A DNA stretch of 64,000 nt from Paenibacillus macquariensis (GTDB taxonomy: Bacteria > Bacillota > Bacilli > Paenibacillales > Paenibacillaceae): contig NZ_FTNK01000013.1 of the NCBI RefSeq assembly GCF_900156375.1, positions 95,271-159,270 on the forward strand. The letters are read 5' to 3'. Numbering within the stretch: the first letter of the stretch is position 1; each line of letters opens with the position of its first letter. The notes below the pieces were generated by a model, which saw nothing but the letters and a program-made list of their open reading frames with translations, did not search any database and was not told where the DNA came from. Positions 34,789 to 43,062 of this stretch are shown piece after piece. The position numbers and the translations under genes were made by a program.

Positions 34789-36909
34789 TTATTCTTCTGT
34801 TCCGAATTCAGCGTAAGTATTCAAGATCCTACTCACGGCTTCATAAAGTGACCCTTGAGGTTCAATGGCATATAATTCATGTCCTTGTGTCCATTCATAT
34901 TCCCATGCATACCAATCAATTGGCACTGGTGTCGATTGTTTGGATATCGCATCCTTGAGACTCTGGATAAACATTTCCCAACGTGGCAAGTAGAAACTTC
35001 TGATTAAGCCCGACCATTCTCTATGAGAATAATCATGCAGTGACTCCGAAGATTCCTTCGGACCCCAGAGCGTTACGAGCGTCCTTGCGTTGAACTCGAA
35101 CAATTCTATTTCTTCTTGGCTTCGTCCCATACGCTTAGCATCTTCAAGCCATGGTCCAAGCATAAATGCCTTGTTGGTAGATAATAGTTGCTCCTGCATC
35201 CGAACAAGTTGCAAGAACTGTTCAGACTCCTTATCGAACGTTGCATAATCTCCTATCCGATAAGCCTCCGAGAAACGTCCATAATACACGCGGGACAAAT
35301 CCCCTAAAGCCTGTCGTGTCACATCTGTGAGGTCATATCGATACGTCTGCGAATCTTGATATTCTTCATAACATGCAAAGAGAGATTTGCATGCTTGACG
35401 TACAGCCTCAAGTTCATAATACTCTTTCTTTGGTCCCCAGTTGGACACACTTGAGATTTCCAGAGATGGACGCGCACATATGAATGATTCCATACCACCC
35501 TGCTGTACCGTATTACAGTTATATACGCTGTGATGTAGCCAATTCCAAGCTATCCGTGCTTGTGGCTTTACCTTGCCATAACGTCGTTCAATGTAACCAT
35601 TTAGCCATTCCCCAACATCTGTCGCATCCGAGCGCCATACGGAGTCTGCCAATAGATCGTACATGACGGGATTCGTCTCTATCCCTTCCATTGCCATTCC
35701 TATTCCACTCATCCGTCCTGCAGTAGGATTATGTATCGTAGCAATAGGATCATGTGCAATCGTCTCTAAGTTACCGAACATCCCGTTTTTACCACCGTAA
35801 TTCTGAATCATACACCATACCCAGGGAATCCCTTGAAAAGCTTCATTACTCTCCCATGTTGGGTGTGATTCGCACCACAGATCAAGAACCAAGGCTTGCT
35901 CTGGTATCACATGCTGTAATATTTCTTTTTTCGGATTACCCTCCCAAGCCTGAAACACCCACACAGCTTGTGGATCATGACGAATCATCTCTGACTGAAC
36001 ACCAACCGCATAGGCGCCTAAGTCAATGCCATCGGTTTTCCCACCTTCATGGAACGGATCTACACTATAGAAATGAATGTCTGTTCCGAACAGCTTTTGT
36101 TGTTCCTCATAAAATGCGGTAGCCACGGTTGCATACATCGGATCATCCGTAAGCAAGAGTGATGGTCTATCGAAATTGCACCATTTCCCTTGATCGATAG
36201 GTTGTGAACTTGGGAATTTCTCACCGAAGTCCCGTGGAACCATACCACTATATCCAGGAAGTACAGGCGAAATGCCTAGATCTTTCATTCGTTGGTGAAT
36301 CGCTTGTGCTAATTGAGCTCTATCTTCGAACCACCATTCGGGTAGCGGTCCGCCCCAAGAAGTCATATTCTGCATCCACTGCCACGCGAAGAATGCGGGA
36401 CCGCATACAAATTCAGATACTTCATGTTCTTGATATCCTACACGAAGAAGTGTTCTTCTCCATACTTCTTCTTGCCCAACAATACTAAGCGCCAAATTGA
36501 TACCGTTCATCGCCATCCGATCAATTTCTGTTTCCCAACGATCCCATTCCCAAAAAGGCATCGAATATGAGAAGGTACAATAATTCAAATAGTATCGATA
36601 CATATAAGGAGTAGCTAGACGAATTGGCTCATCAAGCTTTAGTAATTCGTCAGGTAATTCAAGATTATTTCCACACCATGATAGATGCGCCTTGCAAGTA
36701 TGTTTTAAGTACCAGTGAAAGCCTGATGCAAGAGCTGTTCCTGAGGAGCCTTTGAGAACGACGACCCCGCCTTCACTTTCTAACTCAAATACATCCTGAC
36801 CCTTCTCCTGGTCTATCGTTTCCAATCGAAATTGCGAAGCCTTTTCTTGCCCAATCACTCTTTCGATCATACTTAATACATCCATCTTATCTACCACATG
36901 AAGTATCAT
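34789..36909 (-). CDS. Alpha-N-acetylglucosaminidase, glycoside hydrolase family 89
   Basis: A 706-residue relative of human NAGLU, which removes terminal alpha-linked N-acetylglucosamine. The N-terminal small domain is followed by the catalytic barrel starting YRYYLNYCTFSYSMPFWEWD, then EIDRMAMNGINLALSIVGQE, GPLPEWWFEDRAQL, GYSGMVPRDF and, later, NYGGKNGMFGNL, all family hallmarks. There is no signal peptide, so the substrate must be imported. I start at ATG 36907-36909 after GGAAGGTG. It is the last gene of the binding protein-permease-permease operon. Likely sources of substrate are alpha-GlcNAc-capped mucin or wall-type glycans; heparan fragments are less likely. Confidence 0.93.
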   Translation of the reverse strand: MILHVVDKMDVLSMIERVIGQEKASQFRLETIDQEKGQDVFELESEGGVVVLKGSSGTALASGFHWYLKHTCKAHLSWCGNNLELPDELLKLDEPIRLATPYMYRYYLNYCTFSYSMPFWEWDRWETEIDRMAMNGINLALSIVGQEEVWRRTLLRVGYQEHEVSEFVCGPAFFAWQWMQNMTSWGGPLPEWWFEDRAQLAQAIHQRMKDLGISPVLPGYSGMVPRDFGEKFPSSQPIDQGKWCNFDRPSLLLTDDPMYATVATAFYEEQQKLFGTDIHFYSVDPFHEGGKTDGIDLGAYAVGVQSEMIRHDPQAVWVFQAWEGNPKKEILQHVIPEQALVLDLWCESHPTWESNEAFQGIPWVWCMIQNYGGKNGMFGNLETIAHDPIATIHNPTAGRMSGIGMAMEGIETNPVMYDLLADSVWRSDATDVGEWLNGYIERRYGKVKPQARIAWNWLHHSVYNCNTVQQGGMESFICARPSLEISSVSNWGPKKEYYELEAVRQACKSLFACYEEYQDSQTYRYDLTDVTRQALGDLSRVYYGRFSEAYRIGDYATFDKESEQFLQLVRMQEQLLSTNKAFMLGPWLEDAKRMGRSQEEIELFEFNARTLVTLWGPKESSESLHDYSHREWSGLIRSFYLPRWEMFIQSLKDAISKQSTPVPIDWYAWEYEWTQGHELYAIEPQGSLYEAVSRILNTYAEFGTEE

Positions 36910-36925
36910 AGAATGCACCTTCCCT

Positions 36926-37765
36926 TTATCCTTTTAGCGCTCCTGCTGCGACACCTTTAATAATGTACTTCTGCATAGCAAGATAGAAAATCATAAGTGG
37001 CGCAACACCCATCAGCAACATCGGGAACAGACTCGTCCAGTCAACTGAGAATTGACCCACATTACGGAAGACTTCCAATAGAATAACGTTATTTTCTCTG
37101 GATTGAAGGAACAGAAGCGGATTCATAAAGTCGTTCCACACGTTCAATGTACTTAAGATCACCACGGTAGCAATAACCGGTTTCAATAATGGGAACGCGA
37201 TTAGCCAAAATGTTTTAAAAACAGAACATCCGTCTATAAAAGCAGCTTCTTCAAGTTCAATCGGGACCGAACTGAGAAAGAAACTATGAAATAAGAAAAT
37301 AGCGATGATGCTACCCGTACCGATATTCACAACGGTAACCGCTGCAAGATGGTCCATTAGACCAAGCGCATTGATCAATTTATACAAATTAACGAGTCCC
37401 ATTTGGAAAGGAACCATCATACCCGCCAAGAAGAACATGAATAAAAAGCGGTTAAACGCATGGTTTCTTCTTGCCAAAGAATAAGCAGCCATAGAGGAGA
37501 ACAAGACAATCCCCAAAACTGATGTGACCGTTACAATTAACGTATTCATAAATACACGCGGATATTGCATCGTCTCCCATGCTTCCAAATAGTTGGCAAA
37601 GTTCAAAGATGACGGTAACGCCAATGGAAAGAGCGTAGCATCTTCAGGTGTTTTAAATGTCGTAACAATCAAATAATAGATCGGTATAAATGTAATCACC
37701 GCAGCAACAATCATACAAAGTTCAAACAAGGGGTTACCCCATTTACGCACGAATTTTGAACTCAT
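36926..37765 (-). CDS. Carbohydrate ABC transporter permease, MalG type (CUT1)
   Basis: 279 residues, six predicted membrane segments, EAA loop EEAAFIDGCSVFKTFWLIAF. Starts in a four-base ATGA overlap with the upstream permease gene. It ends 16 bases before the GH89 gene. Forms the channel with its MalF-type partner; the ATPase must come from elsewhere. Confidence 0.93.
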   Translation of the reverse strand: MSSKFVRKWGNPLFELCMIVAAVITFIPIYYLIVTTFKTPEDATLFPLALPSSLNFANYLEAWETMQYPRVFMNTLIVTVTSVLGIVLFSSMAAYSLARRNHAFNRFLFMFFLAGMMVPFQMGLVNLYKLINALGLMDHLAAVTVVNIGTGSIIAIFLFHSFFLSSVPIELEEAAFIDGCSVFKTFWLIAFPLLKPVIATVVILSTLNVWNDFMNPLLFLQSRENNVILLEVFRNVGQFSVDWTSLFPMLLMGVAPLMIFYLAMQKYIIKGVAAGALKG

Positions 37766-38658
37766 CTTGTATTTTCACCCCATTTTCTTAAGAAGCTCAT
37801 CATCACCATCGTGATAATCATGACAGCGATAAAGAACACGACGCCGAAGGCAGCGCCTTTTGCATAAAACCCTTCGTTAAATACGGTCTTGATATAAGCC
37901 GTCATAATCGTTTCCGTCGAATTACCTGGCCCACCCTCCGTGAGTGCAAAGATAATATCGAACACTTTTAATCCACCGATCATGGCTGTGACCGCAACTA
38001 CGTTAACGGAAGGCTGCATAAGTGGCAAAGTGACTTTCCAGAATTTACGCCAGCTATTTGCACCATCAATTTCCGCTGCCTCATATAAATCTTTGGGAAT
38101 AGACTGTAGGTTGGCAAGGAAGATAACCATTGCCCATCCTGTCCATTGCCATAATTGCGTAACCACGACTGAATATAAAGCTAAGTCTGGATTACCAAGA
38201 AAGTTGATCTTCTCAAATCCAAGTGCAGTGATCGCACTGTTGATCAGACCGAAATCTGAAGTAGACATGAGATAACTCCATAAATAACCGATGATTAATG
38301 GACTGAAGACTGCCGGTAAGAAAAACATCGAGCGTAGAATATTTTTTGTTTTTAATTTACGATCTAAGAATACAGCCAGTATCAAGCCTAAAGTCGTCTG
38401 AAATACTGTCATTAATAATGCGTAAATAATAGAGTTCTTAATGGAGATCATCAACAGGTCGCTATCAAATATACCTATGAAATTCTCAAGACCTACAAAT
38501 TTCAAATTCGTTAATTTCATATTGGAATAGTCGGTAAAGCTATAATAGAACGTCGATAAAAAGGGATATACACAGAACAGTAAGTAAAAAATCAGTACTG
38601 GTAAAATCAATATTTGATAATCAAATTCCCTCTTTAACAACCTCATTTTCGTATTCAT
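37762..38658 (-). CDS. Sugar ABC transporter permease, MalF type (CUT1)
   Basis: 298 residues with six predicted membrane segments and EAA loop EAAEIDGANSWRKFWKVTLP. A GAGAGG site lies 12 bases before the ATG at 38658. The 68-base gap to the binding-protein gene contains a 10-bp hairpin, as in the first sugar cluster. It imports the glycan handled by the GH89 enzyme. Confidence 0.93.
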   Translation of the reverse strand: MNTKMRLLKREFDYQILILPVLIFYLLFCVYPFLSTFYYSFTDYSNMKLTNLKFVGLENFIGIFDSDLLMISIKNSIIYALLMTVFQTTLGLILAVFLDRKLKTKNILRSMFFLPAVFSPLIIGYLWSYLMSTSDFGLINSAITALGFEKINFLGNPDLALYSVVVTQLWQWTGWAMVIFLANLQSIPKDLYEAAEIDGANSWRKFWKVTLPLMQPSVNVVAVTAMIGGLKVFDIIFALTEGGPGNSTETIMTAYIKTVFNEGFYAKGAAFGVVFFIAVMIITMVMMSFLRKWGENTR

Positions 38659-38684
38659 ATGTCATTCAACCTCTCTGTAAAACA

Positions 38685-38714
38685 TTTGCGGCAGCCCTGT
38701 AGCACTGCCACAAA
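38685..38714 (-). repeat. Intergenic hairpin between binding protein and permease genes
   Basis: Arms 38685-38694 and 38705-38714 pair over 10 bp with one G-T pair and a 10-base loop. No T-run follows, so partial termination or mRNA end protection is more likely than full termination. It parallels the hairpin at 20042-20110. Confidence 0.65.
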
Positions 38715-38726
38715 TATTAGGGTTCA

Positions 38727-40007
38727 TTACTCTGCTTTAGCTTTAATTAATTCTGCTGTCTTTTTATCAATGGCTTGTAGTGCTTCAGTAACCGTCATTT
38801 TACCGCTTAATACATATTGGAAATACTTACCGTAATCTTCAATTACATTAGAAGCGTTACCCCAGTTGTTCCAAGGTGCATATACATTTCCAGCTTTCAA
38901 TGTTTCACTTACACTCGCAAATTGTTCAGGCATTTCAAATTCAACGCCTTTCAAATAACTGCTTCCACCCTTGTTATCGTTCCAGAACGCTTGTTGACCT
39001 TCAGGAGTCGAAATCAAGTCCAAGACCTGCATAACTTCTTCCTGATGCTTGGAATTACTATTCGCTGCAAAGCCTACGCCTGGTCCACCAATCAACCATC
39101 CTGCTCCTGGCTCAGTTCCATAGAACGGGAACATATCAAATTTCAAATTTGCATTTTTCTTCTGAATCGTCTCAACTGCCCATGGGCCAGATTGCCACAT
39201 TGCAGCTTTACCCGTTGCAAACTCATCAAGCGCTTGATCATAATCAATACCCAACATATCTTCCGTTAAGTATTCCTTCTTGATTAATTCAGACCACTTT
39301 TCTATCGCTGTATTCCAGTTCCCATCAAGCTTTGTTTTACCTTCAGCATATTGAACATCGAAATCTTTATTCTCAGGTTTAGCTAAGAAATCGTTCATTA
39401 CGAAAGCCATCGAAGATTTCATCATCGGCTCCCAAGACTTAGCGCCCATGGCCTGCGGCTTAATCCCGTTCTTCTTCAAAGTTTCATGAAGCGCTAGTTC
39501 TTCTTCAAACGTTGTTGGTGGCTTTAGATTCAATTTGTCGAAAATTTCTTTGTTATAGAACATTCCTTCAAACCAGCTAATACCTGGAAGCGCATACAAT
39601 TTGCCGTCAACCGAGTATACATTTTTCCCGCCGTCATTATAGCGATCTGCCAAAGAAGAAATATCCTTAATGTATCCTAGCTTCGCATATCTAGAAGCCG
39701 TATATGGATTAGTGGAAATAATATCCGGTCCTGCTCCTGCTGTTAGCTGCGTTTCGATAATGTTCTGATATTGTTTGTTATCAATAAATTGATACTCGAC
39801 TTCAATGTTCGGTAATTTTTCTTTCACTAGATCTAGGAGCGTCTTAACGCTTTCCTCTTTGTTCCAGTATGCGATTCTAACTTTCACTTTGTCTTTCTTG
39901 TCGCCTTGATCAGCAGCTGCTGGTTCGTTCTTCGCTCCAGAACAACCTGCAAGTGTCAACGAAAGTGCGGTTACTGCAGTGAGAAGTAACATATTAACCT
40001 TCTTCAT
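38727..40007 (-). CDS. Sugar-binding lipoprotein of an ABC importer
   Basis: 426-residue family 1 solute-binding protein. Signal peptide MKKVNMLLLTAVTALSLTLA ends at a Leu-Ala-Gly-Cys22 lipobox. VKVRIAYWNKEESVKTL begins the mature fold; GPDIISTNPY and GIDYDQALDEFATGKAAMWQ are typical of the family. AAGGGGG precedes the ATG. First gene of the operon with two permeases and the GH89 glycosidase, so the ligand is probably an alpha-GlcNAc-containing sugar. No cre site was found in its upstream region, unlike the first cluster. Confidence 0.94.
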   Translation of the reverse strand: MKKVNMLLLTAVTALSLTLAGCSGAKNEPAAADQGDKKDKVKVRIAYWNKEESVKTLLDLVKEKLPNIEVEYQFIDNKQYQNIIETQLTAGAGPDIISTNPYTASRYAKLGYIKDISSLADRYNDGGKNVYSVDGKLYALPGISWFEGMFYNKEIFDKLNLKPPTTFEEELALHETLKKNGIKPQAMGAKSWEPMMKSSMAFVMNDFLAKPENKDFDVQYAEGKTKLDGNWNTAIEKWSELIKKEYLTEDMLGIDYDQALDEFATGKAAMWQSGPWAVETIQKKNANLKFDMFPFYGTEPGAGWLIGGPGVGFAANSNSKHQEEVMQVLDLISTPEGQQAFWNDNKGGSSYLKGVEFEMPEQFASVSETLKAGNVYAPWNNWGNASNVIEDYGKYFQYVLSGKMTVTEALQAIDKKTAELIKAKAE

Positions 40008-40176
40008 GGTGAGACCCCCTTGTTTATTTGTATTTATTTCTTTTTCTTTCTTATCTTGAGTTTAGAGTAGTTCATACAATTTCAAAATCTAAATTTTTTT
40101 GGTTCAATATGAATAATCAGCTTTCTTTAGATTTATTGATTATTTCTGATTCCAAAACTCCATGCATGTACAATAA

Positions 40177-40195
40177 CCCAGTTGGGGCAACTGGG
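40177..40195 (-). terminator. Hairpin after thiC
   Basis: CCCAGTTG and CAACTGGG form an 8-bp stem with a three-base loop, 41 bases after the thiC stop. T-richness is poor on both sides, so termination is uncertain. Confidence 0.5.
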
Positions 40196-40235
40196 CTAGG
40201 GATTTGTGAGTATCTTTAGTTCATTTTAGCTATAT

Positions 40236-42017
40236 TTATTTATAAATGACGTTACCGCCTCTTTTAAATTCTTGCGCTTTCTCTAACATTCCTGCCTCTA
40301 TTGTTTCCTTTTCCTCCAGTTGTAAGGCTCTCGTAGAATCCCGTATATCGTGAGAAATCCTCATGCTACAAAATTTCGGTCCGCACATGGAACAGAAATG
40401 AGCCGTCTTAGCCCCTTCCGCAGGGAGTGTCTCATCATGATATTCGAGTGCTCGCTCAGGATCTAGCGATAAATGAAATTGATCACGCCAACGGAACTCG
40501 AACCGAGCTTTGGAAAGCGCGTTATCGCGATCTTGCGCTCCTTTATGTCCTTTTGCCAAATCAGCAGCATGTGCTGCTATTTTATAAGTAATAACCCCTT
40601 CACGTACATCCTCCTTGTTCGGTAGACCTAGATGCTCCTTCGGCGTAACGTAACATAACATAGCTGTACCGAACCAACCGATCATCGCCGCACCAATGGC
40701 AGAGGTAATATGATCATAACCCGGTGCAATGTCTGTCGTAAGTGGACCTAATGTATAAAAGGGAGCCTCATTACAAATTTCAAGTTGCTTATCCATGTTC
40801 TCCTTTATCAGATGCATCGGCACATGTCCCGGTCCTTCGACCATTACCTGTACATCATGACGCCAAGCGATAGCTGTTAATTCACCCAACGTCTCTAGTT
40901 CCGCGAATTGCGCTGCATCATTAGCATCTGCAATCGATCCAGGGCGTAAGCCATCCCCAAGGGAGAAGGAAACATCGTACGTCTTCATGATCTCACATAT
41001 GTCTTCAAAATGAGTATAGAGAAAGTTCTCTTGATGATGCGCAAGACACCACGCCGCCATAATCGAACCACCTCTTGAAACGATGCCTGTCATTCGCTGG
41101 GCGGTTAAAGGAATGTAGCGAAGTAGAACGCCGGCATGAATGGTGAAATAGTCGACCCCTTGTTCAGCTTGCTCGATGAGTGTATCGCGGTACACTTCCC
41201 ACGTTAGATCTTCCGCTTTGCCATTCACTTTCTCCAGAGCTTGATAAATTGGCACTGTACCAATAGGAACAGGAGAATTGCGAATGATCCACTCGCGCGT
41301 CGTGTGAATATTTTTACCCGTGGATAGGTCCATAATGTTGTCTGCGCCCCAACGTGTCGCCCATCTCATCTTCTCTACTTCTTCCTCGATAGATGAAGAT
41401 ACCGCGGAGTTCCCAATATTGGCATTGATTTTCACCAAGAAATTCCGTCCAATAATCATAGGTTCACTCTCAGGGTGATTGATGTTCGCTGGGATGATAG
41501 CACGACCACGAGCTACCTCATCTCTTACAAATTCCGGTGCCACGTTCTCACGAATAGCAACGTATTCCATTTCCCCTGTGATAATGCCCTTACGTGCATA
41601 GTGCATTTGAGTGACATTATGTTCTCTCTTCGCTCGTAAAGGTTTTCTTTGAAGCGCTGGAAATACTTCCGCCGCTGCTTTTCCATTTGCATTGCCGTTT
41701 GAAATGCCGTTATCCTCAGGTTTCACAGTTCTTCCTTCGTACGTTTCTGCATCCCCACGTTCTTCGATCCACCCCAACCGATTAGGCGCTAAACCTTGCC
41801 GGATATCGGTATGAATGCCAGCATCCGTGTAAGCGCCACTTGTATCATAGACATGAATCGGCGTATTCTCCTCTTCTCCATACATACTCGAAGTTGGACC
41901 AAGTGTGATCTCCCTCATCGGCACCTGAATATCTGGGCGTGAGCCCTCTACATAAACTTTTTGACTTGCTGGAAAAGCCGATAAATTGATTGGTTCCTTC
42001 TTCATTTCGCTTGTCAT
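40236..42017 (-). CDS. thiC: Phosphomethylpyrimidine synthase (thiamine biosynthesis)
   Basis: Radical SAM enzyme that turns aminoimidazole ribotide into hydroxymethylpyrimidine phosphate, the pyrimidine half of thiamine. 593 residues, usual length. The C-terminal cluster-binding motif CSMCGPKFCSM is intact. Other family segments: MHYARKGIITGEMEYVAIRE, NIGNSAVSSSIEEEV, and GPGHVPMHLIKENMDKQLE. AGGAGG lies 7 bases before the ATG at 42017. A TPP riboswitch and terminator control it, so thiamine pyrophosphate should repress it. It stands alone, so other thi genes are elsewhere. Confidence 0.97.
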   Translation of the reverse strand: MTSEMKKEPINLSAFPASQKVYVEGSRPDIQVPMREITLGPTSSMYGEEENTPIHVYDTSGAYTDAGIHTDIRQGLAPNRLGWIEERGDAETYEGRTVKPEDNGISNGNANGKAAAEVFPALQRKPLRAKREHNVTQMHYARKGIITGEMEYVAIRENVAPEFVRDEVARGRAIIPANINHPESEPMIIGRNFLVKINANIGNSAVSSSIEEEVEKMRWATRWGADNIMDLSTGKNIHTTREWIIRNSPVPIGTVPIYQALEKVNGKAEDLTWEVYRDTLIEQAEQGVDYFTIHAGVLLRYIPLTAQRMTGIVSRGGSIMAAWCLAHHQENFLYTHFEDICEIMKTYDVSFSLGDGLRPGSIADANDAAQFAELETLGELTAIAWRHDVQVMVEGPGHVPMHLIKENMDKQLEICNEAPFYTLGPLTTDIAPGYDHITSAIGAAMIGWFGTAMLCYVTPKEHLGLPNKEDVREGVITYKIAAHAADLAKGHKGAQDRDNALSKARFEFRWRDQFHLSLDPERALEYHDETLPAEGAKTAHFCSMCGPKFCSMRISHDIRDSTRALQLEEKETIEAGMLEKAQEFKRGGNVIYK

Positions 42018-42131
42018 CTCATTTCCTCCTAAGTAAAGGTGATTTGATCAAGCGGAGTAAAGTCTACTCCATCAAGTAGAGCCGGCTTCGCCGTCCTTAT
42101 AAGAACGGTTTTCTGTTTCTACGAGAAATAT

Positions 42132-42163
42132 AAAAAAGACCACATCTGATTAAGATGCGGCCC
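42132..42163 (-). terminator. Terminator of the TPP riboswitch
   Basis: On the minus strand GGCCGCATCT pairs with AGATGTGGTC (five-base loop), followed by T6, between the aptamer and thiC. Confidence 0.9.
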
Positions 42164-42189
42164 TTAGAGTAGACAAATAGAAATAAAAC

Positions 42190-42281
42190 TCCATTTCCTC
42201 CGCTGGCATTATCCAGATCAGGTTTGACGGTCGATAGTTATAACTATCCTCTCAGCCTGGTCCCACCAAGCTCCCGTGACG
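42190..42281 (-). promoter_or_regulatory. TPP (thiamine pyrophosphate) riboswitch
   Basis: Minus strand: CGGGAGCTTGGTGGGACCAG, GCTGAGAGGAT, then ACCGTCAAACCTGATCTGG and ATAATGCCAGCGGAGG. These are the THI-box core elements in the right order. The following terminator makes it a transcriptional off-switch for thiC. Confidence 0.96.
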
Positions 42282-42373
42282 ATATAATTGCTACATTGAG
42301 TATAACGTAATAGTAAAAAATATCCACAATTATTATTGCACAAAAGGGAGATTTGATTAAAAAAAACACTCTG

Positions 42374-42877
42374 TTAATGTGAATATAGATAAAGTCCATA
42401 ATCTTGCATCACAGAAGTATGTCCCAATTGCCGCAACATGGTCGCTACATTGCCACGGTGATATGATCCATGCGTTACAACGTGTAGAATCGATTCAGAA
42501 GGAGATGTTTCAAGCAACCCTGCATATGGATTATCAACTACAATTGCCCTCTCCAAATCTTCTTGAAGGTTAATAAACACTTTGTACCTCTCGGATAAAT
42601 TGAAAAAGAGGGTTTCCATTTCCTCAATATTGTTTGCTTCCAACTCTTCTCTTACTGCATTCGCAGATGCAAATGCTTCTTTCATGCTTTTCCCTGAGAT
42701 AATATCAAACCATCCAGAATCTACGAGGTAAATGTGGGTCATCACCTTGGAGATGGAAGAAAAACCATTCAGAACTTCCTTATGATAAATCTCCTGCGGA
42801 AGTTCTTTTAAACGATTCATTATCACTCCGTTTGCCCATACGTGGTAGTCGTACATTTTTATTGTTGAATTCGTCAT
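42374..42877 (-). CDS. DinB family protein (metal-dependent YfiT/DinB fold)
   Basis: 167 residues, four-helix-bundle DinB/YfiT-type protein. Metal-binding His are expected in KVMTHIYLVDSGW (His in helix 2) and in HVVTHGSYHRGNVATMLRQL (two His in helix 4), a complete set. Some members are thiol transferases (bacillithiol, mycothiol); others are of unknown role. I start at ATG 42875-42877 because AAAGGAGGG lies 9 bases before; a longer frame to 42943 adds 22 residues without support. It lies upstream of the TPP riboswitch and has no clear link to thiC. Confidence 0.9.
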   Translation of the reverse strand: MTNSTIKMYDYHVWANGVIMNRLKELPQEIYHKEVLNGFSSISKVMTHIYLVDSGWFDIISGKSMKEAFASANAVREELEANNIEEMETLFFNLSERYKVFINLQEDLERAIVVDNPYAGLLETSPSESILHVVTHGSYHRGNVATMLRQLGHTSVMQDYGLYLYSH

Positions 42878-42997
42878 TTTCGAATTCCCTCCTTTTTCTT
42901 CCTGATATTTGATACCCCAATAATAAAGAAATATAGCTAGCATCTTAATTGTATTTCTATTTTTAGAAATACAACCCTTTTTTAACTATAAATATTC

Positions 42998-43032
42998 CAA
43001 AAAGAGCTAATCGGAAAATTCCGATTAGCTCT
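42998..43032 (-). terminator. Terminator after the DUF4132 gene
   Basis: Perfect stem AGAGCTAATCGGAA with TTCCGATTAGCTCT (43003-43032), followed on the minus strand by TTTTT. Strong. Confidence 0.93.
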
Positions 43033-43062
43033 CATTTAACAATAGGTACCTCTGAAATACAT

